Shown piece after piece: positions 1 to 10,856 of a DNA stretch of 64,000 nt. Made by a program: the position numbers and the translations under genes. This DNA is from Corallium rubrum. Its lineage: Eukaryota; Cnidaria; Anthozoa; Scleralcyonacea; Coralliidae. The notes under the pieces are model-generated. The model saw only the letters and a program-made list of their open reading frames with translations. It made no database searches and had not been told where the DNA came from. Within the stretch, counting starts at the first letter, position 1. Every line of letters begins with the position of its first letter. Where the stretch lies: assembly GCA_964035015.1 (NCBI GenBank), contig OZ036010.1, positions 6,509,467-6,573,466 on the forward strand, written 5' to 3'.

Positions 1-6
1 TATATC

Positions 7-45
7 ACTCTGATGATGTTACTCGTGTAGTGACGAAACGTTAGT
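7..45 (+). ncRNA. Hammerhead-ribozyme-like motif 1
   Basis: The core boxes CTGATGA (10-16) and GAAA (35-38) flank a 5-bp stem II, GTTAC (18-22) with GTGAC (30-34) including one G-U pair. A minimal stem III/cleavage segment CGTT follows. Stem I is only 3 bp (ACT 7-9 with AGT 43-45). This layout resembles the minimal hammerheads known from Penelope-like elements. The short stem I makes it the weakest of the five found here. No PLE coding sequence is seen beside it, but the window begins at this point. Confidence 0.5.
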
Positions 46-151
46 TTTTTATTAAAGTATTTCAATCTTCTCAATGTATTCCTGTTCGATATGGTGTTTT
101 TAAAAGTTATCTGCTGGGCAATAATATTTATCACCAGTTTACTGCTCATCA

Positions 152-949
152 TTATGATTCTGACTTTACGCATGGCTCCTCGTCAGGGACTCCCCGGTCT
201 TCATACTCATCTCTGGACAGGAGGAGAACCAACTTCTGAACAGGTCGATCTAAATAGGAAATAGGTCGTTTTCGTCTTCCTTGGTTGTCTAAATTACTGT
301 CAGCCAAGGCGATTTTGACCTTTCGAACGAGTCCATCATTCTCAGGATATGCCTCTACAATTCGTGCGAGCTTCCATCGGTTGCGAGGCGTATCCATATC
401 CTTAACAATGACCACATCCCCAATTTTAAGATTCTTTCGAGGACGCATCCATTTTTGCCGTACTTGTAGGGATTGAAGAAATTCGTTTCTCCAACGATAC
501 CAAAACTCGTCAATCAAATACTGAACACGACGCCATCGCTTCCTCGAGTAAATGTCCGCACGCTGAAAATTTCCAGGAGGAGGTAGAATGACTTTACTCT
601 TCATCGTCAGCAAGTGGTTAGGGGTTAGAGGTTCAAGGTGGTCTGGATTTTGAAGGGTTAGCGATCTACTGTTTACAATCGCTTCGGCTTCCACCATGAA
701 GGTTCGCAATGACTCGTCGTCCACAATGGTTCCATGGTTGTCCAGTAAAACTGTCAAAACGTTTCGTACAGTCCGTATTTGGCGCTCCCAAACGCCACCC
801 ATGTGACTCGCATGCGGTACATTCATTTGGAACTCAATCCAGTCACAACTTTCTTCCAATAGTTTCAGTTTTATAGCCTCCTGATTCATTTCTGTTAGCG
901 CTTCTTTCTTTTGGCTGTCTCTAAATGAATGGCTCGTGATGCCAAACAA
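152..949 (-). pseudogene. BEL/Pao integrase, core 3' part and C-terminal region
   Basis: This frame carries the end of the integrase core, with SHMGGVWERQIRTVRN holding the last catalytic Glu. The Pao-type tail follows, with RKNLKIGDVVIVKD and the strand-rich RWKLARI segment typical of the DUF5641-like C-terminus. It opens in a different frame from the upstream integrase half, which overlaps it at 895-949. The stretch between the first Asp region and this part is missing, so the second catalytic Asp motif is absent. The insertion enzyme cannot be functional here. Identity as a BEL/Pao integrase is firm; nothing suggests domestication. Confidence 0.85.
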
Positions 950-1500
950 GTGAATAGGACTCCATATCTCTTTATTTGTCGGCGTCCTTCTTTAATTAGC
1001 CAAGGTCCAAAATAATCGACCGCGCTGTATGTGAAGGGTGGAGCAGGGTTCAAACGATCTTCTGGCAGATCTGCCATTTTCTGTTCCTGCAATGAACCAC
1101 GAAGTTTTCTGCATTTCACGCACTTTGAAATTTGACTGGCCACGGCTGATCGTCCACCGATGATCCAGAATCCGGACGATCTGATGTTGTTATGCGTCAT
1201 TCCACGTCCCTGGTGTGCAACTTTCTGATGATGGTGACAGATAACCAATTCAGTCACGCGACCTTTTCTTGGAAGGATACATGGGTGCTTAATGCTCTCA
1301 GGAATACTTGGACGTCTGATTCGGCCACCCACACGCAGAATACCATCTTTACCAAGGAATGGATCTAGTTGATAAATTGAACTCGATTTTTTCACAGTTT
1401 TTCTGACTTGGTTGCGAACATCTCTGGTGGGAGGAGTTATATTCTGTGAACGCAGTCGCTGTTTCTCCAGATGACCCCGAAGTAAGAAAGACTTCCACAC
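895..1500 (-). pseudogene. BEL/Pao integrase, zinc-binding region and start of core
   Basis: Residues around VICHHHQKVAHQGRG and CVKCRKLRG give the HHCC zinc-binding site. YSAVDYFGPW carries the first catalytic Asp of the DDE core, and RAIHLETA follows. The frame then runs into a junction at about 895-930, where part of the core has been deleted and the frame changes. The upstream side is cut by the inverted duplication at 1449-1974, so the link to RNase H is broken. Residues at the start (MWKSFLLRGHLEKQRLR) also occur, in another frame, in the duplicated copy. Confidence 0.82.
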
Positions 1501-1974
1501 TTGTCACTGAGGTCAAAGAACTAGCAGGCATTGAAGATCGTTTGTGTGGTTTTTCCAGTTGGTATCAAGCCAAGAAAGCTATTGCAATTTGTCTTCGTCT
1601 TAGAAAGAGACTTACAAATCAGTTGCGTCAGAAGAGTTCGTCTGCCTATGACCGACAAACAATATTTCATCGACGTTTACTGGCTTGTAGGACAACCTTT
1701 CTTGCTTGGTAGCTTAGACGCTTTCATTTACTAACTGATTCAAATATTTACTAATGGGATTTGTTTGTCGGTCATAGGCAGACGAACTCTTCTGACGCAA
1801 CTGATTTGTAAGTCTCTTTCTAAGACGAAGACAAATTGCAATAGCTTTCTTGGCTTGATACCAACTGGAAAAACCACACAAACGATCTTCAATGCCTGCT
1901 AGTTCTTTGACCTCAGTGACAAGTGTGGAAGTCTTTCTTACTTCGGGGTCATCTGGAGAAACAGCGACTGCGTT
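1449..1974. repeat. 214-bp inverted duplication inside the BEL element
   Basis: Bases 1449-1662 are an inverted, near-identical copy of 1761-1974, with a 98-bp spacer (1663-1760). The right copy is in the native orientation and encodes the stretch around VSPDDPEVRKTSTLV. The left copy encodes the same residues on the opposite strand, so this is a duplication plus inversion rather than a simple inversion. Near-identity suggests a recent event, perhaps template switching or fold-back repair. Confidence 0.85.
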
Positions 1975-2916
1975 GTCAATTACACCACGCTGTGTGTCGA
2001 AATTGGTCCAAAGGAAATCGGGTCCATGCCACCACTCTTTTTTCTCAATTAAGTCTTGGGCGTAAAAACCACGGGAAGCATAATCAGCTGGATTTTCTTT
2101 CGATTCTACGTATCTCCATTGAGTAGGTGAAGTGAGGTCACGAATCTGTTGAATTCTGTTTGAGACGAAGACATGGAAGCGACGCGCATTATTGGAAATG
2201 TACCCAAGTACGACTTTACTGTCGGACCAGAAGAACTCATCGATTTGCTCGTACTCTAACTCCCTTTTCAATAACGCCCCGACTTTCGCCGTCACCAACG
2301 CAGCAGTAAGCTCTAGTCGAGGAGTGGTTACAAGCTTCAACGGTGCCACTCGAGATTTCGCCAACACCAACGAACAATGAATCCGACCCAGGTGATCGAC
2401 GAGCCTCAAATAGGAACACTGTCCGTAACCATTTTCACTTGCGTCCGAGAAGTTATGCAGCTCCACTACTTTGAATTCTCCAAAGTCGACTGGTACATAA
2501 CAACGAGGGATACTTAGTTTTGCTAGGAGCACTACATCGTTTCTCCATCTTTCCCATCTCGGCAACAGATAATCTGGAATCTTGTCATCCCAATTCGCTC
2601 CATCTCTACATAACTCTTGAAGGATTCTCTTTCCGATGAGTACGAACGGAGCAAGGACTCCCAAGGGATCAAACACAGAACTCACTGTTGATAAGATGCC
2701 TCTTCTTGTAAGTGGTCGGTCAGCCAATTCAATCCGAAATTTAAGAGTATCAGATTCCACGCACCATTGGACTCCCAGGGCTCTTTCAATCGGGAGGGCA
2801 TCACGAGTTGGATCCAGGTCCTGAATACCTTTCGCGCGTTCTTCAGGGGGAATTGCTTCGATGACTTCCTTACTGTTCGAGATTATCTTGTGGAGACGAA
2901 AGCCTCTTTCTTGCAT
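1714..2916 (-). pseudogene. BEL/Pao reverse transcriptase tail and RNase H
   Basis: The N-terminal part (LGVQWCVESDTLKF, GILSTVSSVFDPLG) is the Pao RT thumb region. The RNase H part shows NFSDASENGYGQ, TTPRLELTAAL, FWSDSKVVLGYI and KENPADYASRG, carrying the acidic residues of the family. The frame differs from the RT frame to its right (overlap 2883-2916), so a frameshift separates them. The last roughly 90 residues lie in the inverted-duplication arm and end on a sequence not native to the element. Confidence 0.88.
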
Positions 2917-5036
2917 AGCATTTTGGTCTTCTGGATTAGATCGATAGCATTGGTAGGTGTGGAAACCGACTTTAGTCCGTCGTCAACATAGAAATTATCT
3001 CTCACAAAATTTGCTGCTTGACTACCACATTCTCTTTCGTAATCATCTGCTGTCGCCTTCAAACCAACGTTAGCGCAACCAGGTGATGAAGTTGCTCCAA
3101 ATAAATGCGCTGTCATTCGGTACACAATTGGTTCGTTGTGCAAATCACCATCTTTCCACCAGAGGAAAGGAAGGAAATTTCGATCGTTGACATTCACCAT
3201 CACTTGGTGGAACATAGCCTCAAGATCACACATGAAGGCAATATTATCTTGGCGGAAACGGCAAAGAACACCCAGCAGACTGTTTGTGAGGTCAGGTCCC
3301 TGTAATAGGTTTTGATTTAGGGATTGTCCTTTGTACACAGCACTACAGTCAAAGACTACTCTTATCTTGTCAGGTTTTCTTGGATGGTAGACACTATGGT
3401 GCGGTAGATACCATATCCGACCGTCGTCCAATTTCATCTCTTCCTGAGGAACAAGTTCGGCGTAGTTACTAGCAATGAGTCCAACAAGATAGTTCGGGAG
3501 TTTGTTTAGCATCTTTCGATTTTCTTCCGGATCATCCAAGATGTTCAAGAAGTTTATTTTGTCCATCGCTGTACAACAGTGTTGAAGAAAATCTGAATAT
3601 CTTCTGAGCCCTGGACCATCATTTGGCGCGATCTTTGGCCAATTCTCAAGTTTCTTTCGATACGCATTCGAGACGAGGAAGGAATTACCAGACCTGTTCG
3701 CTAGGATTTTCTTGGCTTTCGCGTAGGCTGTTTCTGTGTCCAAGGGTAAGAGACCGCTTACTGCTTCTCTTGCTTCCCCAGATGTGTACCTTCCGAGATA
3801 ATACAGTCTCTCCGATGGTTGTTTTGTTTTTCTTTCAATTAAGGTCTCGAAGGCCTTGATCCAAATTGGATATTGAAGCAAATCACCACTGGAGACGTCC
3901 GGTTGAGGACGTGGAAGTGAGTCGTAAACTTGTCGTTGCGCGAGCATGTCCGCTAACCTTGTTAATGAATCCCCATTGGCATTGGCATTGGTATTGTAAC
4001 CAGCAGAGACGTGAAGCGACGTATCTCTCCCGATTGTAGAAATGGGGAGTGATTCTTTTGACGTTTCTCCGTGCGATACAGCTGATGGAGGAGTTGGTAG
4101 TATAAAGCTCGGATGTGCTGTTGGGATGGGAAGAGATAAGGGATTTGAAACGTTGCCAGGTGTCACTCGATCTTTTGAATCTATATCTGTAGCTGGAGTT
4201 TTGCTAACCATGGATCCACAGATATTTATGTCGACTGGAAGTGTGCTTAAGCCCTTATTATTGATGGTATGCTGGGATTCCACATACTTCTTTACTCGTT
4301 CTCGCGAGCTGCCGTCATCTGGCAACTTCGATATGTTCTCGACGTTCAAATCAATGCTGAAATTTGACTCAACTTTAGCGACTGCCTCGATTTCGGCCTC
4401 AGTAGCAGCTAGCTCCTTCGCGATTTGAAATTGTTTCAGTTCGTCTTCTTGCTTTTTTAAGTCAGCCATCTTTTTCATTTCAACGTCATGAAATTTTAGC
4501 TCAGTTTCGAGTCTAGCTTTCCTAGCTAGCATTTTCGACCTCCGACGCAGCGAAGAATTCGATGTCTTAGTCGATGTCGATTTACCAGATGTTCTACTTC
4601 GAAGTGAGCGTTTAGAATTTGCAGAGCTTCGATCGTCCATTAGCTTTGAAATTCTCGTATTCAAATCAGTTAAGATTTTTTGATGTATACGACACCATTG
4701 TTCGTATGTACTCGATTGTTCCCCGCTAAATGAGGCACCAAATTTTACTTGCATGTTCGCCAAGTCATCCATACGCCCTTCTAGCATCGATCTTTCATGT
4801 TGTAATGCAACCACGTCGGCTGAATTTGCCAGAACGGCTTCGGCTATATTCGCTTGTTTTCGCCATGCCCTTGATGCAGTTGAATAGTCTCGTTGTAACA
4901 GTTGACGTTGGTATTCTTCTCCCTTGAGGGTAGGTATTCTTTCTCGTTGACTTGCACGATACCGGTCTCGAAAGTCGTGTTTTCCTCAGTAACGCCGTCT
5001 TCATCGACTGTGCCCTTTTTGGATCCCTCGGCCATG
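2883..5036 (-). pseudogene. BEL/Pao Gag-like region joined to reverse transcriptase by an internal deletion
   Basis: An ATG at 5036 begins MAEGSKKG. The frame shifts around 4930-4950, and from 4814 a 643-residue frame continues. It has a coiled, charged Gag N-terminus (Lys/Glu-rich helix near residues 90-145), a Pro/Ser/Thr-rich linker, and a Gag core with QYPIWIKAFETLIERK. It then jumps directly into RT (VWYLPHH-type residues, IRVVFDCSA, MCDLEAMFHQVMVN, and FYVDDG with the catalytic Asp pair). Zinc knuckle, protease and the RT N-terminus are missing between Gag and RT, and the junction is in frame. Known BEL elements have these parts, so this is a deletion. Confidence 0.85.
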
Positions 5037-5119
5037 TTCAGCTAAAACATATACTGTTGAATTTGATGTTTTTACCACGAACAAACGGCCATTCTCTTAA
5101 ACACGGGAGAGTTTTTACT

Positions 5120-5280
5120 GTAAAGGATCGGACTTTGAACGCGGCTAAGCTTTACCCATTTACTTGGAGATATGTGCCGAATTGTCGCTTATTTGGCTTT
5201 AGTTTATAAAGTAAACGATGCCTTGAATGAAGAAACCGTTCAGCAAGCTTGTAAAGGATCGGACTTTGAACGCGGCTAAG
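5120..5280. repeat. 30-bp direct repeat in the BEL 5' flank
   Basis: The 30-bp sequence beginning GTAAAGGATCGGACTTTG occurs at 5120-5149 and again at 5251-5280. It lies just upstream (minus strand) of the Gag start, so it is probably part of the leader or LTR. Function is unknown. Confidence 0.8.
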
Positions 5281-5886
5281 TTTACTGAACCGTCCCGAAA
5301 CAAACTCGACAAACAAACCAACAACAAACGCATAGACTCTTCGTGGTCTTAAGTTGTATGGCAAACGTATATTTGTCCAAGACAGTACGTAAAAGCTATA
5401 ATAAATAATAATTACGAATCACTAAAAAAAACCTATCTACTGAATGCTACGGTCGAAAACTAAGACATATTACAATTATAAATATATAGTATATCATAAT
5501 AAAGTCAATAAAGTCAAGTTATACTTCTGTCCCCGCTGATCCTTGTATAACTCTTCGTTTAACGTCCTCGATTTATCGACTAACTCTCAATGTTCGATTT
5601 CTGACAACCTTCTCGTAGCAAGCGCTCTAACTAACTGAACAAATTCAAAATTCTACCTACTAATTTTTTTGGGTTTATTAAAAAGTCATGCATATATTAT
5701 GTGCATGAACTATTTCACAAGCTAATTAAAAGTCAATTCTTAACAAAGCTGTTCGAAAGACATTGAAACACTTTCTTCAGAAGGGTTTGCCAGAATATAA
5801 ACTGTCAGGGGTTAAACGGCTGACTCGGCTATTTTATTAACGTCGTCAAGCATCTGGTTAATGTTGCTAATGCTGATATTTGCATA
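5281..5886. other. AT-rich stretch, no gene seen
   Basis: No convincing coding exon is visible. The part up to about 5600 may be the 5' LTR of the BEL element, but no partner LTR was recognised on the other side. The remainder is ordinary AT-rich flank before the foldback element. Confidence 0.4.
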
Positions 5887-6775
5887 TTTATCCCGAGTGC
5901 ACGTGCAGGAGACAAAAGAGAAAATCATTGGGGATCATTAAGAGGATTAAGCGCTTAGGCAAGTCTAGGCGAGAAAGTCATTAGCAACACGCGTGCATGT
6001 AATATAGAATTTAAGATATTTTATTGAGAAATATATCTTTACACAAAAAACTCTTGATTATTTAGTGATCTATCGATAACACGAGCATATGGGCATACAG
6101 TACATCTTATAATCCGAAGGCATGAGGGTCTTCGTCTTGACTATTATTGACTGTTGTTTCATGTGAATCTTCGTATAATCTTAGTCTTAGGACTATAGTC
6201 TTAGTCTTAGGACTATATAGTCTTAGTCTTATGACTATAGTCTTAGGACTATATAGTCCTAAGACTATAGTCCTAAGACTAAGACTATAGTCCTAAGCCC
6301 TAAGACTAAGACTATAGTCCTAAGCCCTAAGAATAAGACTATAGTCCTAAGCCCTAAGACTAAGACTATAGTCCTAAGACTAAGACTATATAGTCCTAAG
6401 ACTAAGACTATAGTCCTAAGACTATAGTCATAAGACTAAGACTATATAGTCCTAAGACTAAGACTATAGTCCTAAGACTAAGATTATACGAAGATTCACA
6501 TGAAACAACAGTCAATAATAGTCAAGACGAAGACCCTCATGCCTTCGGATTATAAGATGTACTGTATGCCCATATGCTCGTGTTATCGATAGATCACTAA
6601 ATAATCAAGAGTTTTTTGTGTAAAGATATATTTCTCAATAAAATATCTTAAATTCTATATTACATGTACGCGTGTTCCTAATGACTTTCTCGCCTAGACT
6701 TGCCTAAGCGCTTAATCCTCTTAATGACCCCTAATGAGTTTCTCTTTTGTCTCCTGCACGTGCACTCGGGATAAA
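5887..6775. mobile_element. Foldback element, about 300-bp arms around a tandem-repeat core
   Basis: The outer ends TTTATCCCGAGTGCACGTGC and its complement (6756-6775) begin two arms of about 300 bp (5887-6185 and 6480-6775) that match with few differences. The centre (about 6180-6485) consists of repeats of AGTCCTAAGACT and its complement, switching strand near 6250. No coding frame is present. Long inverted arms around internal repeats is the Foldback-type layout. No clear target duplication was found. Confidence 0.85.
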
Positions 6776-7495
6776 ACTTACTTTACTTTACTTTACTTTA
6801 CTTTACTTTACTTTACTTTACTTTACTTTACTTTACTTTACTTTACTTTACTTTACTTTACTTTACTTTACTTTACTTTACTTTACTTTACTTTACTTCG
6901 CCTCTACTCTACTCTACTTCACTCTATTCTACTCCACTCCACCCTACTTTATTCTATTCTACTCCACTCCACTCTACTTTCCTCCACTCCACTCTACTTC
7001 ACACCACTCCACTCCACTCCACTCTACTCTACTCTACTCTACTCTACTCTACTCTACTCTACTCTACTCTACTCTACTCTACTCTACTCTACTCTACTCT
7101 ACTCTACTCTACTCTACTCTACTCTACTCTACTCTACTCTACTCTACTCTACTCTACTCTACTCTACTCTACTCTACTCTACTCTACTCTACTCTACTCT
7201 ACTCTACTCTACTCTACTCTACTTTACTTCACTCCATCCACTTCACTCCACTCCACTCTACTTCACTTCACTCCACTCCACTCCACTCTACTTCACTCCA
7301 TTCCACTCTACTTCACTCCACTCCACTTCATTCCACTCCACTTCATTCCACTCCACTTCACTCCACTCCACTCCTCTCTACTTTACTCCATTCCACTACT
7401 TCTACTCTATTTTACTCCATCCATTTTGCTCCGTTCTACACCACTCTACTTCCCTCCACGCCACTCTACTCCACTTCACTCTGTTCCACTTTCTT
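6775..7495. repeat. Pentanucleotide satellite (ACTTT)n then (CTCTA)n
   Basis: Pure (ACTTT)n runs over 6775-6897, then a degenerate part, then nearly pure (CTCTA)n at 7019-7222, then CTCCA/CTTCA variants. It gives long stop-free frames in several phases, which are artefacts. The array ends about 80 bp before the acceptor of the ZU5 exon and supplies pyrimidine-rich DNA upstream of it. Confidence 0.95.
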
Positions 7496-7573
7496 GCATG
7501 CACCTCAGTTTAATACTGTTCTAAAAAGAATTTTACTTTTATTTTTTTTATACAAACGCTTCAACACGACCAG

Positions 7574-8436
7574 GAATGACAAAGGAATTCATTACAGAAC
7601 TTGATGGGGGAACACTAAAAACCAATGGAGTCACGCTTCGATTTGGAGCCGGCTGTCTTTCAAAAGACACTCAAATTACGATGATCGAGAATTACCACAA
7701 CTTTGCGTTTGGGTCTTTAGTTGACTTGGAACTACTGAAGGTCGCCCCACGTGTCCTGGAGTTCCTTCCTGACGGACTAGAATTCACAAAGTCGGCAGAT
7801 CTGACAGTTCAATTTGGGGAACATCTCGATTCGTTGGAACTTTTCGTTTTACATGGCTCTTACGACATCGAAATGGAAAGAACTATTTGGAGATTAGTGA
7901 CAGACGACATTGAAGTAAATAGCAAGGAGGGATATGTCAACATGAAAATCAACGGTTTTTGTTTCTACAGTTATATTTTGTCAACCCGAGGGAAGATAGC
8001 TCGTATTTTAAGTCACCTCAACCATTCGTTCAGCTGTCATGCAGTGGCCCTTTATCGTCGAATGCCAGCATCGCCGAAGATTGACGTGGCTGTGGTTCTT
8101 CTTAGCGAGTTTGTCGAAAGCCACGAAGACGAACGAAATAGTTCGCAGCTTTTAAGGATGGTTAACGAGGATAGTTTTTGTAGAAGTGAGAAGGGGGCGT
8201 TGAAACGTGTTGATACTCATCGTGGTCTCGAAATATGCATTGAATTTCCTGGAAAAGACGATCTAATTTCGTATTCGTTCAAAGTTGATGTGCCTCAGCT
8301 TGACTCAGTTGGTATGGTGCTTGACGAAAACAATTTTCGAGAAATTGCGCAAGAATTCCCCGCTCGAGGAAAAGTTCTTATTTACGAAATTCATCGGAAC
8401 AATAAACGTCTTCTGTGGACCTTGAATATCACCGAG
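7574..8436 (+). CDS. ZU5/UPA-like domain exon
   Basis: A large internal exon. The acceptor is CACGACCAG ending at 7573 and the donor is GAG|GTTAGA at 8436/8437. Reading from phase 1 it encodes 287 full codons. Residues 8-75 match the ZU5 pattern: GGTLKTNGVTLRFGAGCLS with the early Gly-rich turns, then LPDGLEFTKSADLTVQF. The second half (about 135-285) resembles the UPA module that follows ZU5 in UNC5, PIDD and ankyrin-like proteins; this half is less certain. ZU5-UPA usually precedes a Death domain and regulates it by folding over it. Death-like exons lie downstream on the same strand, but the 3' phase (0) does not join them directly. Upstream exons are not seen. Confidence 0.75.
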
Positions 8437-8669
8437 GTTAGAATAAATAATTGTTTTGTATTGTTACATTTTATGTTGGAGTTCGTCTTGTTATTGAGTT
8501 TATAGTATTTTTAGTGCAAAGTTTCACAGAAACTTTGCAGTATTGTGATGAGGGGCAAAAATTCACACGATAGATCGATAGATAGATAGATAGTGTAAAC
8601 TTACCAGGTTTAACGACATACATACATGTCGTAGTTGAAAGGCTAAAACCAGTGAAAATGTGAAACACC
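8437..8669. other. Intron or flank, with short GATA repeat
   Basis: The frame of the ZU5 exon would run on to a stop at 8505 if the donor were not used. A short (GATA)n tract lies at 8572-8594. Nothing else is recognised. Confidence 0.4.
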
Positions 8670-8677
8670 AGTATCAG

Positions 8678-9143
8678 CAGGCCTGACGAGAGGGGGGGTC
8701 AGCCTGGTCGTTGACCAGGGGCCCGGGGCCAAAGGGGGCCCATTTTTAAGGAAACAAAAGATATATTACAAATTATCTTTACCGTGAAAGTGTGAAATGA
8801 TAAAATCGATTTTATCATAAACAATTGAAGTTTTAGCATTAATCGTTACATTGCATTGTGTCTCTCGCTAATGGTTTATCACTGCTATATAGAGGCCCTC
8901 TATGGCTTTATCTCTGGCATTGGGCCCCTTTATGGCTTTATCACTGCTATGGGGGATATGGGGGCGCTTTATGGCCGGCACCGCTATAGTACTATCCATC
9001 GCCGCACTGGGATTATTTGATTCTCTATCATTAACGTACAGAGGGACTTGACTGGGATTCGATTTCGAACCCACAATTACGTTGGGGAGGGGGCCCGTAA
9101 ATATTTTTTGACCAGGGCCCCAAAATTTCTTTCGGCGGCCCTG
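8678..9143. mobile_element. hAT-type non-autonomous element with 8-bp target duplication
   Basis: The element is bounded by AGTATCAG at 8670-8677 and 9144-9151, an exact 8-bp duplication. The ends are imperfect inverted repeats, CAGGCCTGACGA on the left and the complement of CAGGGCCGCCGA on the right, with subterminal GGGCCC-rich blocks on both sides. An 8-bp duplication with CAGGG-type ends is the hAT signature. There is no transposase frame, so it is non-autonomous. Confidence 0.85.
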
Positions 9144-9367
9144 AGTATCAGTCTTTTATATACGACAAATACTTATGTCGCTTAAAGCTGGTCAGTCTTA
9201 AAGAGCGATAACCGACAGGTTTGTACCTTATCTATGGGTATTTTTTGAAAGACGTGTAAAATCCTGGTAATATCTTAATATATCGAGAATGAAAGAAGGT
9301 TCCCCCCGGAATATATTAGAATAACACTGCGCACGCGTGGTTTTGTTTGCCACTGGCGAATGCAACA

Positions 9368-9497
9368 ATGGCGGAGAATTGCGAAGGAGCGAATGGAGCG
9401 GTCAATTTTCTTCTCGAAAACAACGACTTTCTAGGCTTGGCTGCATGGCTAATTAAATATGGTCTGGACGAAAGGATTTATAGTCTGCCTAGCGGAG
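9368..9497 (+). CDS. Candidate exon upstream of the Death-like exons
   Basis: An ATG at 9368 (context CAACAATGG) opens 43 codons plus one base before the donor GGAG|GTGCGA. The predicted start is MAENCEGANGAVNFLLEN, with a hydrophobic helix-like stretch after it. It ends in phase 1, matching the phase-1 acceptor at 20385. The upstream GCGCACGCGTGG block looks promoter-like, supporting a first exon with a 10.9-kb intron. Alternatively the frame stays open back to an AG at 9323-9324 region (ATATTAG|AATAAC, phase 0), which would fit as an internal exon after the ZU5 exon (phase 0). I cannot decide between these, and no family is recognised. Confidence 0.45.
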
Positions 9498-9978
9498 GTG
9501 CGAATAAATGTTAAAAGCTTTATATTCAACTTTAATATGGTATGGTCAGTTTGTAGAGTGTTGTTGGTTCGTGTCTGTTATATTTTACATGAGTGGCGCT
9601 CGAGCAGTTTTGCACGTCAGCTCAATAACAAATTCTGTATACTGGAGATTGTAGACTGTCTTCGCATTTTGATTTGGCGTTCAATAAACAACTATACGAA
9701 GAACCCTGGCCATATATTAAACATGATTGTTTAAATTCTACATGTATCTGTACCTGCGTGAAGTTAGCGCGTGATTGGGCAGACGATTCGCAAGCCTACA
9801 TAACCTGAAGCTAGCAACATAATCATCAGACGCTCGTAATTTGTAAAGGCAACAAAAACTTTTGTATATTTACATCCACTTCGCAGATTTTAGTCAATTT
9901 TGATCAGGATTGACCACAGGAGCCCGACTCTGATGCCTGTGTGGTCCTTCCTTTTTTTTTTGTTTTATTATATTAAGC
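9498..9978. other. Intronic or intergenic DNA, nothing recognised
   Basis: AT-rich sequence with a homopolymer T run at about 9950-9961. No exon, structured repeat or element end was recognised. Confidence 0.35.
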
Positions 9979-10343
9979 TTCTGACTGAAAACCGAGGCCG
10001 CTTAACAGTTGTGTAAGCTGGGATCGTGGCGCTTCTCTAAACAGTTGGTAATATATGCATATATATATATGCAAATTGCAGCGCGCAGTAATTTGAAACT
10101 CGAAACAGCTGTGGGTTTCTGTGCCACGTGAATGGCGCGTGACGCTCACTGAAAGCTGAGACAACTAAACATCACACCGCAGGTATGGTGTTCTGCCAAC
10201 GTCAATTTGTTCGAGTTCAAATTACTAGGACACAGAACGCCGCATTGTTTGGTCGTCTCAGCTTTCAGTGAGCGTCACGCACCATTCATGATGCACAGAA
10301 GCCCACAGCTGTTTCGAGTTTCAAATTACTGCGCGCTGCAATT

Positions 10344-10406
<63 letters not shown>

Positions 10407-10477
10407 CCAACTGTTAAGAGAAGCGCCATGATCCCAGCTTACACAACTGTTAAACGGCCTCGGTCTTCAGTCAGAGG
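9979..10477. mobile_element. Palindromic MITE with internal (TA)n
   Basis: The left arm (9979-10177) is the inverse of the right arm (about 10246-10477), starting TTCTGACTGAAAACCGAGGC. Each arm carries an AT tract at the same place; in the right arm it has expanded to (TA)n over 10347-10404, while the left arm keeps a short version. There is no coding capacity. Confidence 0.8.
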
Positions 10478-10856
10478 TATTTTTTTGCGTGCTTGACAAG
10501 AGAAAATGACTCTTTAAGAATCCCTCGAGATTTATTTTGGGTTGTTTGTCTGAGTTTTGTCTTGTATTATTAAATTAACATGGGCTTGGCTTTAGAAAAT
10601 GGGCTGGCAGGCTGCGGGGCTAGCAGCTCTGTCCATACACCTGGCAAAAATTGTTATTATCTTTGACTAGAAACTTTGCACTATCCTAGGGATCTAGTTT
10701 ATGTTTTCTATATTTTGAATGCTATTGCATTTATATAACGTTCAGACATTTATTTTTTTTTTTTTTTTTAATCTCAGATAGAAGAAGTTCAATGCACTGC
10801 AGCTGAAGGTATTTAAAAATCACCTATTTTTCTTCTTTTTCCCCTTTCCTTCTTTA
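10478..10856. other. No feature recognised
   Basis: AT-rich DNA with a poly-T run near 10751-10770. No gene or repeat boundary is visible. Confidence 0.3.

Larger units (their letters stand above)
152..5036 (-). mobile_element. BEL/Pao LTR retrotransposon, internal region, defective
   Basis: Reading right to left on the minus strand the order is Gag-like segment, reverse transcriptase, RNase H, integrase zinc-binding region and integrase core with C-terminal part. That is the order expected of BEL/Pao elements. The copy is dead: it has a frameshift near the Gag start, an internal deletion that removes protease, a frameshift between RT and RNase H, a 214-bp inverted duplication, and a deletion inside integrase. 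I could not identify a matching pair of LTRs. The 5' flank (about 5040-5600) may hold the 5' LTR and leader. Confidence 0.85.

Noticed and set aside
5100-5600. 5' LTR with primer-binding site for the BEL element
   Set aside because: No matching LTR could be found at the other end and no convincing tRNA-complementary site was seen.
6734-7604. Long Leu/Tyr/Ser/Thr-rich open frames
   Set aside because: Wholly explained by period-5 satellites; a 5-base unit without stops keeps frames open.
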